NCBI GenBank assembly: GCA_937890765.1
Contig: CALADQ010000023.1
Location: 9,427-73,426, forward strand
Direction: 5' to 3'
DNA length: 64,000 nt
From: an uncultured Candidatus Neoarthromitus sp.
Lineage (GTDB): Bacteria; Bacillota; Clostridia; Clostridiales; Clostridiaceae
Shown here: positions 9,108-17,045 of the stretch, one piece after another
Position numbering within the stretch: position 1 is the first letter of the stretch
Layout of the letters: each line of letters begins with the position of its first letter
Program-made: the position numbers and the translations under genes
The notes under the pieces: generated by a model
What the model was told of the DNA's origin: nothing
Seen by the model: only the letters and a program-made list of their open reading frames with translations
The model's database searches: none

Positions 9108-9527
9108 GTGAAAAATGAAGATATTTTAAGTAAAGCTGGCCTGAAAATTACGAAATCGAGAGATGTTGTTCTCAACATATTTAGAAGTACGGATAAAATT
9201 TTAAGCGCTTCTGAGATTTATGATATTTGTAAAGATAAAAATTTTAATATCAATTTATCAACAATTTATAGAATTTGTGAAGCATTCTCTTCTAAAAAAA
9301 TTTTGGATAAGTTAATAAATAGCCATAGGATAAATGGATATAAATTTTCTAATCAATCTCATTTTCACACGTTAAGTTGTAATTTGTGCAATAAAACAAT
9401 AAAAATAAATTGTCCATTTAACATTTTGAGTCAATATATAGAAAACAGTACGGGATTCACGTTAACACAACATGATATTGATATATCTGGAATTTGTGGT
9501 GAATGCAAAACAAGAACTAAAAATTAA
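9108..9527 (+). CDS. Fur-family metalloregulator, probably Zur (zinc uptake repressor)
   Basis: A 139-residue winged-helix regulator of the Fur family. The recognition region ends LSTIYRICEAF (50-60). Metal sites include His85, His87 and Cys91/Cys94 (HFHTLSCNLC), His122, and Cys130/Cys133 (CGEC), i.e. the structural zinc site of this family. It sits tail to tail with znuB, 1 nt apart, which favours Zur over Fur. The start is GTG 9108 behind AGAGGT (9095-9100). An upstream in-frame ATG at 9063 lies inside a terminator-like hairpin and is rejected. The second Fur homologue of the window (26291-26731) has clear PerR residues, so this one is not PerR. Confidence 0.8.
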   Translation: MKNEDILSKAGLKITKSRDVVLNIFRSTDKILSASEIYDICKDKNFNINLSTIYRICEAFSSKKILDKLINSHRINGYKFSNQSHFHTLSCNLCNKTIKINCPFNILSQYIENSTGFTLTQHDIDISGICGECKTRTKN

Positions 9528-9528
9528 T

Positions 9529-10320
9529 TTAGTTCTTGTTTTTTGTTATTATAAGACAAATTATTAAAATGAAAAGCGATGTTAATGCTATGGTTCCTCC
9601 TGGGGCTGTATTTAAATAATAACACAAAAATAATCCTAAAATTACTGAGAGCATTCCAAATATTATGGAGAGCAAAGTGGTTTTTGTGAATCCTTTTTTA
9701 AATGTAAATGATGCGGCAACGGGGATGACCATTACAGACGATACAACCAAAAGCCCAACGACTTTTATTGATGCAGAGATTGTAGCACTTAGTAAAACAG
9801 AAAACAAAGTGTTGAAAAACGAACTGTTTAGTTTTGACACTTTTGAAAATTCTTCATCGAGAATTATGAGGACGAATTTTCTTGAAAATTTTATAAGTAA
9901 TATTATTACAATTATGCTTGTACATACGATAAACATCAAATCAGATTTATTTAATGTAAATATACTTCCTAAAATTATGCTTTCAATATTTATGTTAACA
10001 ATTCCACTACTCGAAATTATAATTGCAATTCCTAAACTCAAAGTTAGAATTATAGAAAGTGAAATCTCAGAAAAGTTTTTGTAATAGTTTCTCAAGAATT
10101 CTATTAGAATCGCACAAACAATTGTATATGAAATAGACATTGCAATTGAATTTATTCCAAATAAATATGAAATCGCAACACCAGCAAATGAAGCGTGAGA
10201 AAGAGTATCGCTTATGTATGAATAACGTTTTAAAACGATGAACGTTCCTATAAATGGACATATTATTGAAATAAATATTCCTGCAATAAAAGCATTTCGT
10301 ATAAATTCATATTTAAACAA
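9529..10320 (-). CDS. znuB: Zinc (metal) ABC transporter permease
   Basis: A permease of 263 residues with about eight hydrophobic segments and the ZnuB/MntB-family stretch RYSYISDTLSHASFAGVAISYLFG split over helices 1-2; KVVGLLVVSSVMVIPVAAS follows later. Its TTG start at 10320 overlaps the znuC stop by 8 nt, so the two are translationally coupled. Zinc as substrate is inferred from the divergent ZnuA-like binding protein and the neighbouring Zur-like gene; manganese is the alternative for this transporter family. Confidence 0.9.
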   Translation of the reverse strand: MFKYEFIRNAFIAGIFISIICPFIGTFIVLKRYSYISDTLSHASFAGVAISYLFGINSIAMSISYTIVCAILIEFLRNYYKNFSEISLSIILTLSLGIAIIISSSGIVNINIESIILGSIFTLNKSDLMFIVCTSIIVIILLIKFSRKFVLIILDEEFSKVSKLNSSFFNTLFSVLLSATISASIKVVGLLVVSSVMVIPVAASFTFKKGFTKTTLLSIIFGMLSVILGLFLCYYLNTAPGGTIALTSLFILIICLIITKNKN

Positions 10321-10978
10321 GATACATTATACCGTCCTTCATTAAAAATATTTTGTTTGCATAATTCTCAGAAAAATTTTTGTTGTGTTCAACTATGACA
10401 ATCGTAATGTTTTTATTGTTCAATTCTTTAAGGTCGTTGTAGATTATAAATTTTCCCTCTTCATCTAAATTGTTTGTTGGCTCATCTACAATAAGCAATT
10501 CTGTTTTTTTCAAAAGAGCACGAACGAGCATTAATTTTTGAATTTGCCCACCAGAAAGTTTTCCTATTAATGAATCCATAGAATTTTTTAATTCGTATTT
10601 CTCACAAAGCTCAATTGCGTTTTTAAAACTAACTTTTAATTCTCTTGAGTTGTATTTTAAAAATTCTTTTACCGTTATTGGGAAATCACGATTAAAATTT
10701 GAAGATTGTGGAATATATGAAATATGATTTGTATTTATATTTACCGAACAATTGTTTGTTTTGATTAGATTTAAAATTATTTTCAGAAGTGTACTTTTGC
10801 CTGAACCATTTTTTCCCGTTATGCAAACAAAATCTCCTTTATTTATTGAGAAACTTACATTTTTGAAAATTTCTTTTTTATTATCAAAACTAAAATTTAA
10901 ATTTTTTACGTCAATTATTTTATTATCAAAAATATTTTCATCGTAATTTATTTTATTTAATTTAACAGATTCTAGCAT
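10313..10978 (-). CDS. znuC: Zinc (metal) ABC transporter ATP-binding protein
   Basis: A 221-residue single ABC cassette with Walker A (GKNGSGKST), Q-loop (SYIPQS), signature (LSGGQIQKL) and Walker B with catalytic Glu (LLIVDEPTNNLD). It energises the permease encoded by the next, overlapping gene. The reading frame stays open upstream, but GGAG 6 nt before the ATG at 10978 and the promoter elements just beyond fix this start. A spacer of about 20 extra residues precedes the cassette. Confidence 0.9.
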   Translation of the reverse strand: MLESVKLNKINYDENIFDNKIIDVKNLNFSFDNKKEIFKNVSFSINKGDFVCITGKNGSGKSTLLKIILNLIKTNNCSVNINTNHISYIPQSSNFNRDFPITVKEFLKYNSRELKVSFKNAIELCEKYELKNSMDSLIGKLSGGQIQKLMLVRALLKKTELLIVDEPTNNLDEEGKFIIYNDLKELNNKNITIVIVEHNKNFSENYANKIFLMKDGIMYLV

Positions 10979-10991
10979 AAAATCTCCATTA

Positions 10992-11044
10992 TTGACATGT
11001 ATTATTTTTATATGTATTATAAACTTAATGCGATTGGTTTGCAA
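10992..11044. promoter_or_regulatory. Overlapping divergent promoters between znuCB and znuA, with a direct repeat
   Basis: Rightward: TTGACA (10992-10997), 17-nt spacer, TATTAT (11015-11020), for znuA. Leftward: TTGCAA (11044-11039), 16-nt spacer, TATAAT (11022-11017), for znuCB. The -10 boxes overlap head to head. The 9-mer ATGTATTAT occurs twice (10997-11005, 11012-11020), 15 bp apart, between and over the promoters, and is a candidate regulator site. The promoter calls are direct reading; Zur binding is inference. Confidence 0.7.
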
Positions 11045-11078
11045 TAAAATTATAAAAATAAAAGGAGAAATTAATTTA

Positions 11079-11951
11079 ATGATAAAAAATTTTAAAGTTT
11101 TTTTCGTGTTGCCATTTTTATTTTTGATATTTTTATCTTGTACAAGCACTTCAAGTGAAGATAATAATTCAAAATTGAAAATTGTTTCAAGTTTAAATCC
11201 AAATTACAATCTTGTAAAATACATAGCTCAAGATAAAGTTGAAAATTATTTGTTGCCATTTAGTTCGGATTCTCACAATTTTGAATTTAAACCTTCCGAT
11301 GTTAAAAATATAGAAGATGCTGATGTGGTTTTTTATATAGGATTGTCTATTGATGATAAGATTTTAGATTTGTCAAAAGACAAAAATAAATTTATTAAAA
11401 CAACTGAGGGAGCTTCTCTTATAAAATTGGATGAAAATGATTTAAATAATCATGATGGATACATTTATGATCCACATGTTTGGTTGAGTCTTAAAGAGTA
11501 TATTGTTATGGGAAAAAATGTTTTGGATTCTCTCGTAAAGTTAGATCCAGAGAATGAAAATTTTTATAACAAAAATTACGAAGATTTTTTGGACAGGGCA
11601 AATTCAATTTTTGAAACTTACAAAAAAGATTTTGACACTTTGGTTAATAAAGAATTTTTAAGTAATCACGATTCGTACGGATATTTGGCTAGAGATTTTG
11701 GGCTCGTTAATTCAAGTTTGTATGATATTGCAAATCATGGTGAATTAAATTTGCAAGGAATGATTAGTGCTATTGAAAATAAAAACATAAAACTCATACT
11801 CGGAGATAAGTCAAGTTCAAATAACGAGCTTGAAGTTATAAGTAATGCTTTGAATTCTCAATACAAATTGGTTAGTAACTTGGAAGTAGAGGGAGATTAT
11901 TTCACAGAATATGAAAGATTATTGAGTTCGATTTATGATGGATTAAGATAG
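11079..11951 (+). CDS. znuA: Zinc-binding lipoprotein of the ABC transporter (ZnuA/AdcA type)
   Basis: A 290-residue cluster A-I solute-binding lipoprotein. The signal peptide ends in FLSC with lipidated Cys24. Metal-ligand regions are DSHNFEFKPSD, YDPHVWLS and SNHDSYGYLARDFG, then an Asp-containing LGDKSSSN. The His-rich loop typical of many ZnuA proteins is short here (NNHDGYIYDPHVW). The start is ATG 11079 behind AAAGGAG (11061-11067); a longer frame from 10992 runs through the promoter and is rejected. It is transcribed divergently from znuCB. Confidence 0.88.
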   Translation: MIKNFKVFFVLPFLFLIFLSCTSTSSEDNNSKLKIVSSLNPNYNLVKYIAQDKVENYLLPFSSDSHNFEFKPSDVKNIEDADVVFYIGLSIDDKILDLSKDKNKFIKTTEGASLIKLDENDLNNHDGYIYDPHVWLSLKEYIVMGKNVLDSLVKLDPENENFYNKNYEDFLDRANSIFETYKKDFDTLVNKEFLSNHDSYGYLARDFGLVNSSLYDIANHGELNLQGMISAIENKNIKLILGDKSSSNNELEVISNALNSQYKLVSNLEVEGDYFTEYERLLSSIYDGLR

Positions 11952-11963
11952 GAGAAAAATTTT

Positions 11964-12332
11964 ATGGATTTTGATAGTATTGTGTTAATGCATAAACAAG
12001 ATGGAAAATTTTTAGGTGAGGGCTTTAGCGTAAATATTGAAAAATGTTTTGATAATATTAAAGAGTTTTATGAGGAAGATGAAAAAATATTTTTGACTTT
12101 GAGTTTGGAGAAAGAATTTTCAGATGAGGAATTTTATAACATAATTGAAAATTTTGATTACGATGAGTTTGAAAATTTAGGAATTCAAATTTCTCCAAAA
12201 GATGATGAGTATTATCCAACATTTTTAATTGAAATACCTAATTCATCTGTTGAACATATTAAATTTAAAATACATTCTTTACTAGATTTGTTTGATGAAA
12301 AAGTAGTTAAAATTTATTGTAATAATATGTAA
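11964..12332 (+). CDS. Conserved small acidic protein of unknown function (possibly DUF6762)
   Basis: Encodes 122 residues, strongly acidic, without signal peptide or membrane segment, starting MDFDSIVLMHKQDGKFLGEG. It resembles from memory the DUF6762 family of Clostridia/Tissierellia (start MDFDS.VLM, mixed alpha/beta), an identification I hold loosely. It lies 12 nt after znuA with AGGAGA at the junction, so it is probably co-transcribed, though nothing links it to zinc. The next gene has its own promoter within the 3' end of this one. Confidence 0.7.
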   Translation: MDFDSIVLMHKQDGKFLGEGFSVNIEKCFDNIKEFYEEDEKIFLTLSLEKEFSDEEFYNIIENFDYDEFENLGIQISPKDDEYYPTFLIEIPNSSVEHIKFKIHSLLDLFDEKVVKIYCNNM

Positions 12333-12396
12333 AATAGTATACAATTATCAATCATAGCTAGCTATTAAATTAATTTTAGTAGCTAGCTCTTATTTT
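12317..12396 (+). promoter_or_regulatory. Promoter followed directly by a hairpin and T-rich run, upstream of the first rhomboid-like gene
   Basis: TTGTAA (12317-12322), 17-nt spacer, TACAAT (12340-12345). Transcription would begin near 12352, immediately at a perfect 9-bp inverted repeat (AGCTAGCTA 12356-12364 with 12380-12388) followed by CTTATTTT and then the AGGTGA ribosome-binding site. Confidence 0.65.
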
Positions 12397-12407
12397 AGGT
12401 GATAGTT

Positions 12408-13391
12408 ATGAAATTTTTGCAAAATATATCTTATAAGATAATAAGTTCCATTGAAAAAGATTTTAAATTTTCAAAATATACAATTGATTCTAGAGAAAGT
12501 TCAATTAGTGTTTATGTGAGAGAAAATAGAGATTTTGTTCTCTGTGTAAATTTCACAAATTTAAATTCATACATAAATTCAAACAAGGCCATTCATAATT
12601 TTTTTTATTCAAAAGGGATTAAGTATAGTTTGGTGAACATATTTATAGTTCCTTCACTTGAAGGAATTGAAAATACATATTTTCAAACTGATGTTTATGA
12701 AGAGGCAATTTTTATTGAGGAAGAAACGGGAAAAGTAAAAAGTTTTAACATTCATAGCGTTGGATTTTTAAATCACGTTAAAAATATTTGCAAAGGTTCA
12801 CAAAAAAAATCTACAGATTATAAAAACAATCACATAACAATGTCTATAATATTGTTTGTTATACTTCTGTATTTTATTTTTGGAACAATATCTGGAGATA
12901 TTTCTTCAATAAGAGATGAAGTTCTTCTTTGGGCGGGAGCTAAGATGGATGTTCTAATAAAATCAGGAGAGTACCATAGACTTTTTTTGTCTGCGTTTAT
13001 ACATAAAAATTTTGTTCAATTGATAGTTGGAATTATAACTTTGTTTTTTACAGGGAGCATTGTTGAAAAAAATATTGGGAAATTGAATTATGTTATTTTG
13101 ATTTTGCTAGGAATATTTTTTGGAAATTTTGCAAGCTATGTATTTAATTTTTCAAATGTTTTTGGAGTGGGACTTTATGTTATAAATTATGCTCTTATAG
13201 GTTCGTTATTTATTTTGGCGTTTAAGCATCGACACAAAGTAAACAAACTGTTTTTTATTTTTGTATTTTCGCTTATAGGAATTAATTTAATAAATAGTAT
13301 GTTTTTAATAAATATAGATAACTTTGGAAGTTTATCGTCATTTATAATTGGAATTATTTTTACAAAATTAGTTTATTCGTTTAAGAAATAG
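12408..13391 (+). CDS. Rhomboid-like membrane protein lacking catalytic residues (pseudo-rhomboid 1)
   Basis: A 327-residue protein with a cytoplasmic N-terminal domain of about 145 residues, then about six hydrophobic segments with rhomboid layout: a GEYHRLFLSAFIH loop, TGSIVEKNIG and a terminal glycine helix. Key residues are missing. The HLxxN oxyanion motif reads QLIVG, the GxSG serine region reads GVGLYVINYALIG with no Ser, and the histidine of the last helix is Ser in IDNFGSLSSFIIG. It is therefore likely a substrate-binding or scaffold pseudoprotease (inference). The start is ATG 12408 behind AGGTGA. A second such gene follows 39 nt downstream. Confidence 0.75.
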   Translation: MKFLQNISYKIISSIEKDFKFSKYTIDSRESSISVYVRENRDFVLCVNFTNLNSYINSNKAIHNFFYSKGIKYSLVNIFIVPSLEGIENTYFQTDVYEEAIFIEEETGKVKSFNIHSVGFLNHVKNICKGSQKKSTDYKNNHITMSIILFVILLYFIFGTISGDISSIRDEVLLWAGAKMDVLIKSGEYHRLFLSAFIHKNFVQLIVGIITLFFTGSIVEKNIGKLNYVILILLGIFFGNFASYVFNFSNVFGVGLYVINYALIGSLFILAFKHRHKVNKLFFIFVFSLIGINLINSMFLINIDNFGSLSSFIIGIIFTKLVYSFKK

Positions 13392-13430
13392 TTTAAGAAA
13401 ATTTAAATTTTTAAAAAGGGAAGTTACATT

Positions 13431-14165
13431 ATGATTCATAAAAACGTTAATGTGTGTGAAAAAGAAGATACAAAAGATTTTAAAATCGATGAAAATATTT
13501 TTTCCTTGGATACTATCGAAATAGATAAAGACAAAATAATTAAATCTCCTCCTAAAGCGAAACACTTTACAAATAACGAAGCTTTTCCTATTTTGAGTAT
13601 AGGACTTATAGTTATTTATGGAATCATATACCTTTTGTGCGTATATGGAAAACATAATTTAATTGATGTTGATTTTGGCTTTTTAAAAAGTTTGGGAGTT
13701 GCAACTGGAGATGAAATATTAAGTGGAAATTTTTCTGCTTTAATATTAAATGTTTTTGTTCATAGAAGCATTTGGGATTTGGTTAACACGATTTTTATTT
13801 TGGTGTTTTGTGGATTCTTCATTGAAAGATACATAAAAAGAAGCGTCATTTTAAGTATGTATTTTATTTGTGCAATTATATTTAATATAATTTCGTTGTT
13901 TGTTTTCCCACAAGAATATTATTTAGGTTCTTTTACAATAATGGCTTGTCTAATAGGAATGTGTTTGTATTTTTCTTATAGATTTAGAAGATTTGTAATG
14001 ACAATTGATTTATATATTTATTTTGCGTTAACCGTAATAGGATTTTTCTTAAGCTATATGATTTCATTTTATAACGTACTTCAATTTGCAATATCTTTTT
14101 TATCTGGAATTTTCGCAATATTTGTTTTAGATACGAAATGTTTGAGAGAAAATAGGAAAAGATGA
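13431..14165 (+). CDS. Rhomboid-like membrane protein lacking catalytic residues (pseudo-rhomboid 2)
   Basis: A 244-residue protein with a charged N-terminus of about 55 residues and about six hydrophobic segments, paralogous in layout to its upstream neighbour. It keeps the rhomboid-like sequence SALILNVFVHRSIWDLVNTIF and CGFFIERYI, but HLxxN reads DLVNT. The serine region reads YLGSFTIMACLIG, with Ser not in the GxSG position, and the last-helix His position is Phe (FAISFLSG). The ribosome-binding site is AAGGGAAG at 13415-13422. It is probably co-transcribed with the preceding gene, and the two may form a hetero-oligomer (inference). Confidence 0.7.
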   Translation: MIHKNVNVCEKEDTKDFKIDENIFSLDTIEIDKDKIIKSPPKAKHFTNNEAFPILSIGLIVIYGIIYLLCVYGKHNLIDVDFGFLKSLGVATGDEILSGNFSALILNVFVHRSIWDLVNTIFILVFCGFFIERYIKRSVILSMYFICAIIFNIISLFVFPQEYYLGSFTIMACLIGMCLYFSYRFRRFVMTIDLYIYFALTVIGFFLSYMISFYNVLQFAISFLSGIFAIFVLDTKCLRENRKR

Positions 14166-14326
14166 AGATAGAACAAAACACAATTTAAAATTGTAAGTTA
14201 TGATTTAAATTCACTTTAATAAAGTAAATTTTTATGATATTATTTTTGTTAGGAATTTAGATTGTTAATCGTAAAAAAATTTTTAGATTGCATTATTTTA
14301 ATCATGTAAAAATAAGGAGTGATATT

Positions 14327-15424
14327 TTGAATCTTTCTCAAATTAAAATTAGGTTAAAAGCTGAAAACATTCAATCCTTTATAAATGACTTTGTAAAAGT
14401 AGACGGTATTGTAATTTCTGATATAAAATTATGCGATGATATGATTTTAATAAATAAAATTAAGTATAAATCTTTTGGTGCAATTAGTATAGGATTAAAG
14501 ATTGAGCGTATACAAGATGGAGTTTTGTCTGTAACTATAAAAAAACTTAAGGCGATAAGTATACCTATAAGTGTTGTGCCTGTGAATTTTATACTTAAAA
14601 TGGTTTTAAATAAAATAGATGTGCCTGGAGTGTTTTGTGATGGAAAGCGTATACAAATTGATTTAGGAATTTTGTTCAAAAAGTTTGAAGTTGATTTTTT
14701 ATCTCTTGATATAAAAGATATTAGTATAAATAATGAAAGCATTGATGTGGTTGTTGGAAATTTTGATTTTGATATGGAAAATTTAATGAGTAAGTCTAAG
14801 AAGAATGAAAAAACAGAAAATAAGGAACAATATAATGAAGTTGAAGCTCCAAAAATTAAAGTTGTTGACAAAGTAAATTTTTCATATCAAAAAGTTAATG
14901 ATGTTCAATCAAATTATTTCATAAAGGAAAGTCATGAGCTTCAAAATTTTAGTTATAAGGAAAGTGATTCTGTGGAAGAAAATGAAATTTATTTTAGTCA
15001 ATATTCACGAGTTAGAAATAGTCTTTATAATGAAAAATTTGAAAATTCAAGTAGAGAAATAATTGGAAAGATACTTTTTGTTCTTCCTGATATATGCGTT
15101 TTGTGTTACAGACTTTTGAGAGACAAGAGAATTAAAAAAGGACTAAAACTTTTGTTGATTTTCACTCTTTCGTATTTGTTAAATCCTTTTGATTTTATAA
15201 ACACAAAATTTTCAATTTTAAGCAAAATTGACGATACTCTCCTTTTAATATTCACGTTGAATAAAGTATTTACTTCAGTTGATAAAAGGATTTTGGAATT
15301 GTATTTTGACGGAAGTTCTGACACTTTGGATTTTTTAGTAGATAGCTTTGATGTTTTCAATCAGTTTTTAGGTGGAGATAGAATAAATAAATTGTATTCT
15401 ATTGTTGAAAAATTTGTAAAGTAA
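14327..15424 (+). CDS. DUF1232 (YkvA-like) domain protein with a long N-terminal region
   Basis: Encodes 365 residues. The C-terminal part carries a DUF1232-like module: PDICVLCYRLLRDKRIKKG, then LSYLLNPFDFINTKFSILSKIDDTLLLI, where the NPFDFI and DDTLLL segments match the family pattern. The N-terminal 150 residues alternate beta-strand-like sequence (lipid-binding LmeA-like by shape only), followed by a polar linker rich in Glu/Asn. The function of DUF1232 proteins is not established. The start is TTG 14327 behind AAGGAGTGA (14314-14322); the ATG-less extension to 14288 is not supported. Confidence 0.75.
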   Translation: MNLSQIKIRLKAENIQSFINDFVKVDGIVISDIKLCDDMILINKIKYKSFGAISIGLKIERIQDGVLSVTIKKLKAISIPISVVPVNFILKMVLNKIDVPGVFCDGKRIQIDLGILFKKFEVDFLSLDIKDISINNESIDVVVGNFDFDMENLMSKSKKNEKTENKEQYNEVEAPKIKVVDKVNFSYQKVNDVQSNYFIKESHELQNFSYKESDSVEENEIYFSQYSRVRNSLYNEKFENSSREIIGKILFVLPDICVLCYRLLRDKRIKKGLKLLLIFTLSYLLNPFDFINTKFSILSKIDDTLLLIFTLNKVFTSVDKRILELYFDGSSDTLDFLVDSFDVFNQFLGGDRINKLYSIVEKFVK

Positions 15425-15506
15425 GAGACTGAATTAGTAAGTAAGAATAAAATTCATAATTAAACGAATAATAATTCTGTGAATTTATTAAAGAGAGGGT
15501 TTGATT

Positions 15507-15665
15507 ATGAATCGTTTTTTATTTGGAGGAGTTGCAGGTGCTTTACTAGGTGTAACCTTTGCAATGTTTTTTCCTTGTTGTGGTAAAAAATCTTTAAACA
15601 AGATTAAGAGAACTAAAGACAAAGTATTTAAAAAGCTAGGGGACTATATATGTGAAATAATTTAG
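15507..15665 (+). CDS. Small protein (52 residues) with glycine-rich membrane segment and basic tail
   Basis: A short frame from ATG 15507 to TAG 15665, behind GAGAGGG and directly before a strong terminator. It encodes MNRFLFGGVAGALLGVTFAM, then FFPCCGKKS and a Lys-rich tail ending in CEII. One membrane helix with a CC pair at its end and a basic amphipathic tail resembles YtxH-type small membrane proteins. The tight fit between ribosome-binding site and terminator makes it credible. Confidence 0.7.
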   Translation: MNRFLFGGVAGALLGVTFAMFFPCCGKKSLNKIKRTKDKVFKKLGDYICEII

Positions 15666-15667
15666 TC

Positions 15668-15693
15668 AGACTCTTTTATAAGAGTCTTTTTTT
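15668..15693 (+). terminator. Intrinsic terminator after the small membrane protein
   Basis: An 8-bp stem (15668-15675 with 15680-15687), TTAT loop and a 7-T run. Confidence 0.9.
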
Positions 15694-15740
15694 GATGTTT
15701 TTTAGTTAAATTAAATTTTGTGAGAAGGAATTAATTTATA

Positions 15741-17045
15741 ATGAAAATATTTTCTATTGGAGAAAAGATTAAAAGAAGGCGTAAAGAATTGAACATGACT
15801 TTGAAAGATTTAGCGGGCGATAGAATTACGATTGCTCAAATGAGTCTTATAGAATCTGGAAAATCTAAAATCGCAATTCATCTTTTGGAATATTTTGCTG
15901 ATGCTTTGGATACTTCCGTTGAATATTTACTCGAATCAGAAAGTAAACAAGCCATAAGATTGTGTGATTTTTATGAGAATATGGCAATTTGTAATTTGTA
16001 TGAAGAAAATTTTGTTGAAGTTGAAGAAGCGATTGGAAAAATTTCATCGATTGCTGATGAATATGATTTGGAATTTATAAAATGTAAAACTTATCTCATA
16101 AGAGGAAAGTATTTGTATTACACAAAAAAATTTGACGAATCGGCAGAAAATATTTTGATTTCAAATTTTGGATTTTTAAAATTTCCACCAAGCGAGGAAC
16201 TAATAGAATCATTTTTGTATTTGGGATATATTTCACTTGAACAAAAAAATTATTTAAGTGCGATTGCTAATTTTAAAAGTTCAATTGATTTTATAAAAAA
16301 GCAGTTGTTTAAGTATGATGTTACACTATTTAAAGTTTACTATTTGATATCTAAGTCTTATATGGAACTTGGTTATTATGATAAAGCAAAAATTTATATG
16401 GAAAAATCTATTCACGGTTTGAACAAAGTTTATAAAGTTAGAGATAATGCTTTGGATTTTATGAATAAAGCGAAAATTTGTATGGAAAATAAAGAATTGG
16501 AAAATGCAATTAAATTTTCTGAAATTTCTAGAAAATGTTTTGAAAAATTTTATAGGCTTAGGGATAGGCAACTTGTTGAAATAAATATTTCAAGTGATTT
16601 GATTAATCAAAATGAAATTAATAACGTTGAAATGTATTTGACGAGAGCAAAAAATTTGCGTGACAATTATGGATTCGATGATTCTTTTGAAATATATAAA
16701 AATTTTGCTAGGTTAAGCATAAAGAATGGAGATTTGGACAGAGCAAAATATTTTCTTGAAAAAGTTGAAAAGTATCTTAATAAAAATAAATTTTCAAATT
16801 TTATGGATTTTTACATGTTAAAGTATGAATTGCATGTTAGTGAAAAAAATTTCTCAGAAGCTGAAATATATCTAATTATGTCTTACAATATGTGCAAAGA
16901 TTTTGGGGAATATGAAATGGCGGGAAATTTTTGTGTAGAATTGGGCAAGTACTACATTAAAACTAATAGATTGCTTGAAGCTGAAAATATTATAAACGAA
17001 TCTCTCATTCAGTATGGAAAGGTTGGTTATAAATTTGGACTTTGA
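15741..17045 (+). CDS. XRE-family regulator with C-terminal TPR repeats (RRNPP-like), copy 1
   Basis: Encodes 434 residues. The N-terminal helix-turn-helix (about 1-65: IGEKIKRRRKELNMTLKDLAG) is followed by TPR-like helical repeats (about 70-430; e.g. ESFLYLGYISLEQKNYLSAIANF and SKSYMELGYYDKAKIYMEKS). This layout is that of peptide-responsive RRNPP or Tpr-XRE regulators. No small signal-peptide gene is evident next to it, so the ligand is unknown. The start is ATG 15741 behind GAAGGAA. It overlaps copy 2, so both are likely one transcript. Confidence 0.85.
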   Translation: MKIFSIGEKIKRRRKELNMTLKDLAGDRITIAQMSLIESGKSKIAIHLLEYFADALDTSVEYLLESESKQAIRLCDFYENMAICNLYEENFVEVEEAIGKISSIADEYDLEFIKCKTYLIRGKYLYYTKKFDESAENILISNFGFLKFPPSEELIESFLYLGYISLEQKNYLSAIANFKSSIDFIKKQLFKYDVTLFKVYYLISKSYMELGYYDKAKIYMEKSIHGLNKVYKVRDNALDFMNKAKICMENKELENAIKFSEISRKCFEKFYRLRDRQLVEINISSDLINQNEINNVEMYLTRAKNLRDNYGFDDSFEIYKNFARLSIKNGDLDRAKYFLEKVEKYLNKNKFSNFMDFYMLKYELHVSEKNFSEAEIYLIMSYNMCKDFGEYEMAGNFCVELGKYYIKTNRLLEAENIINESLIQYGKVGYKFGL

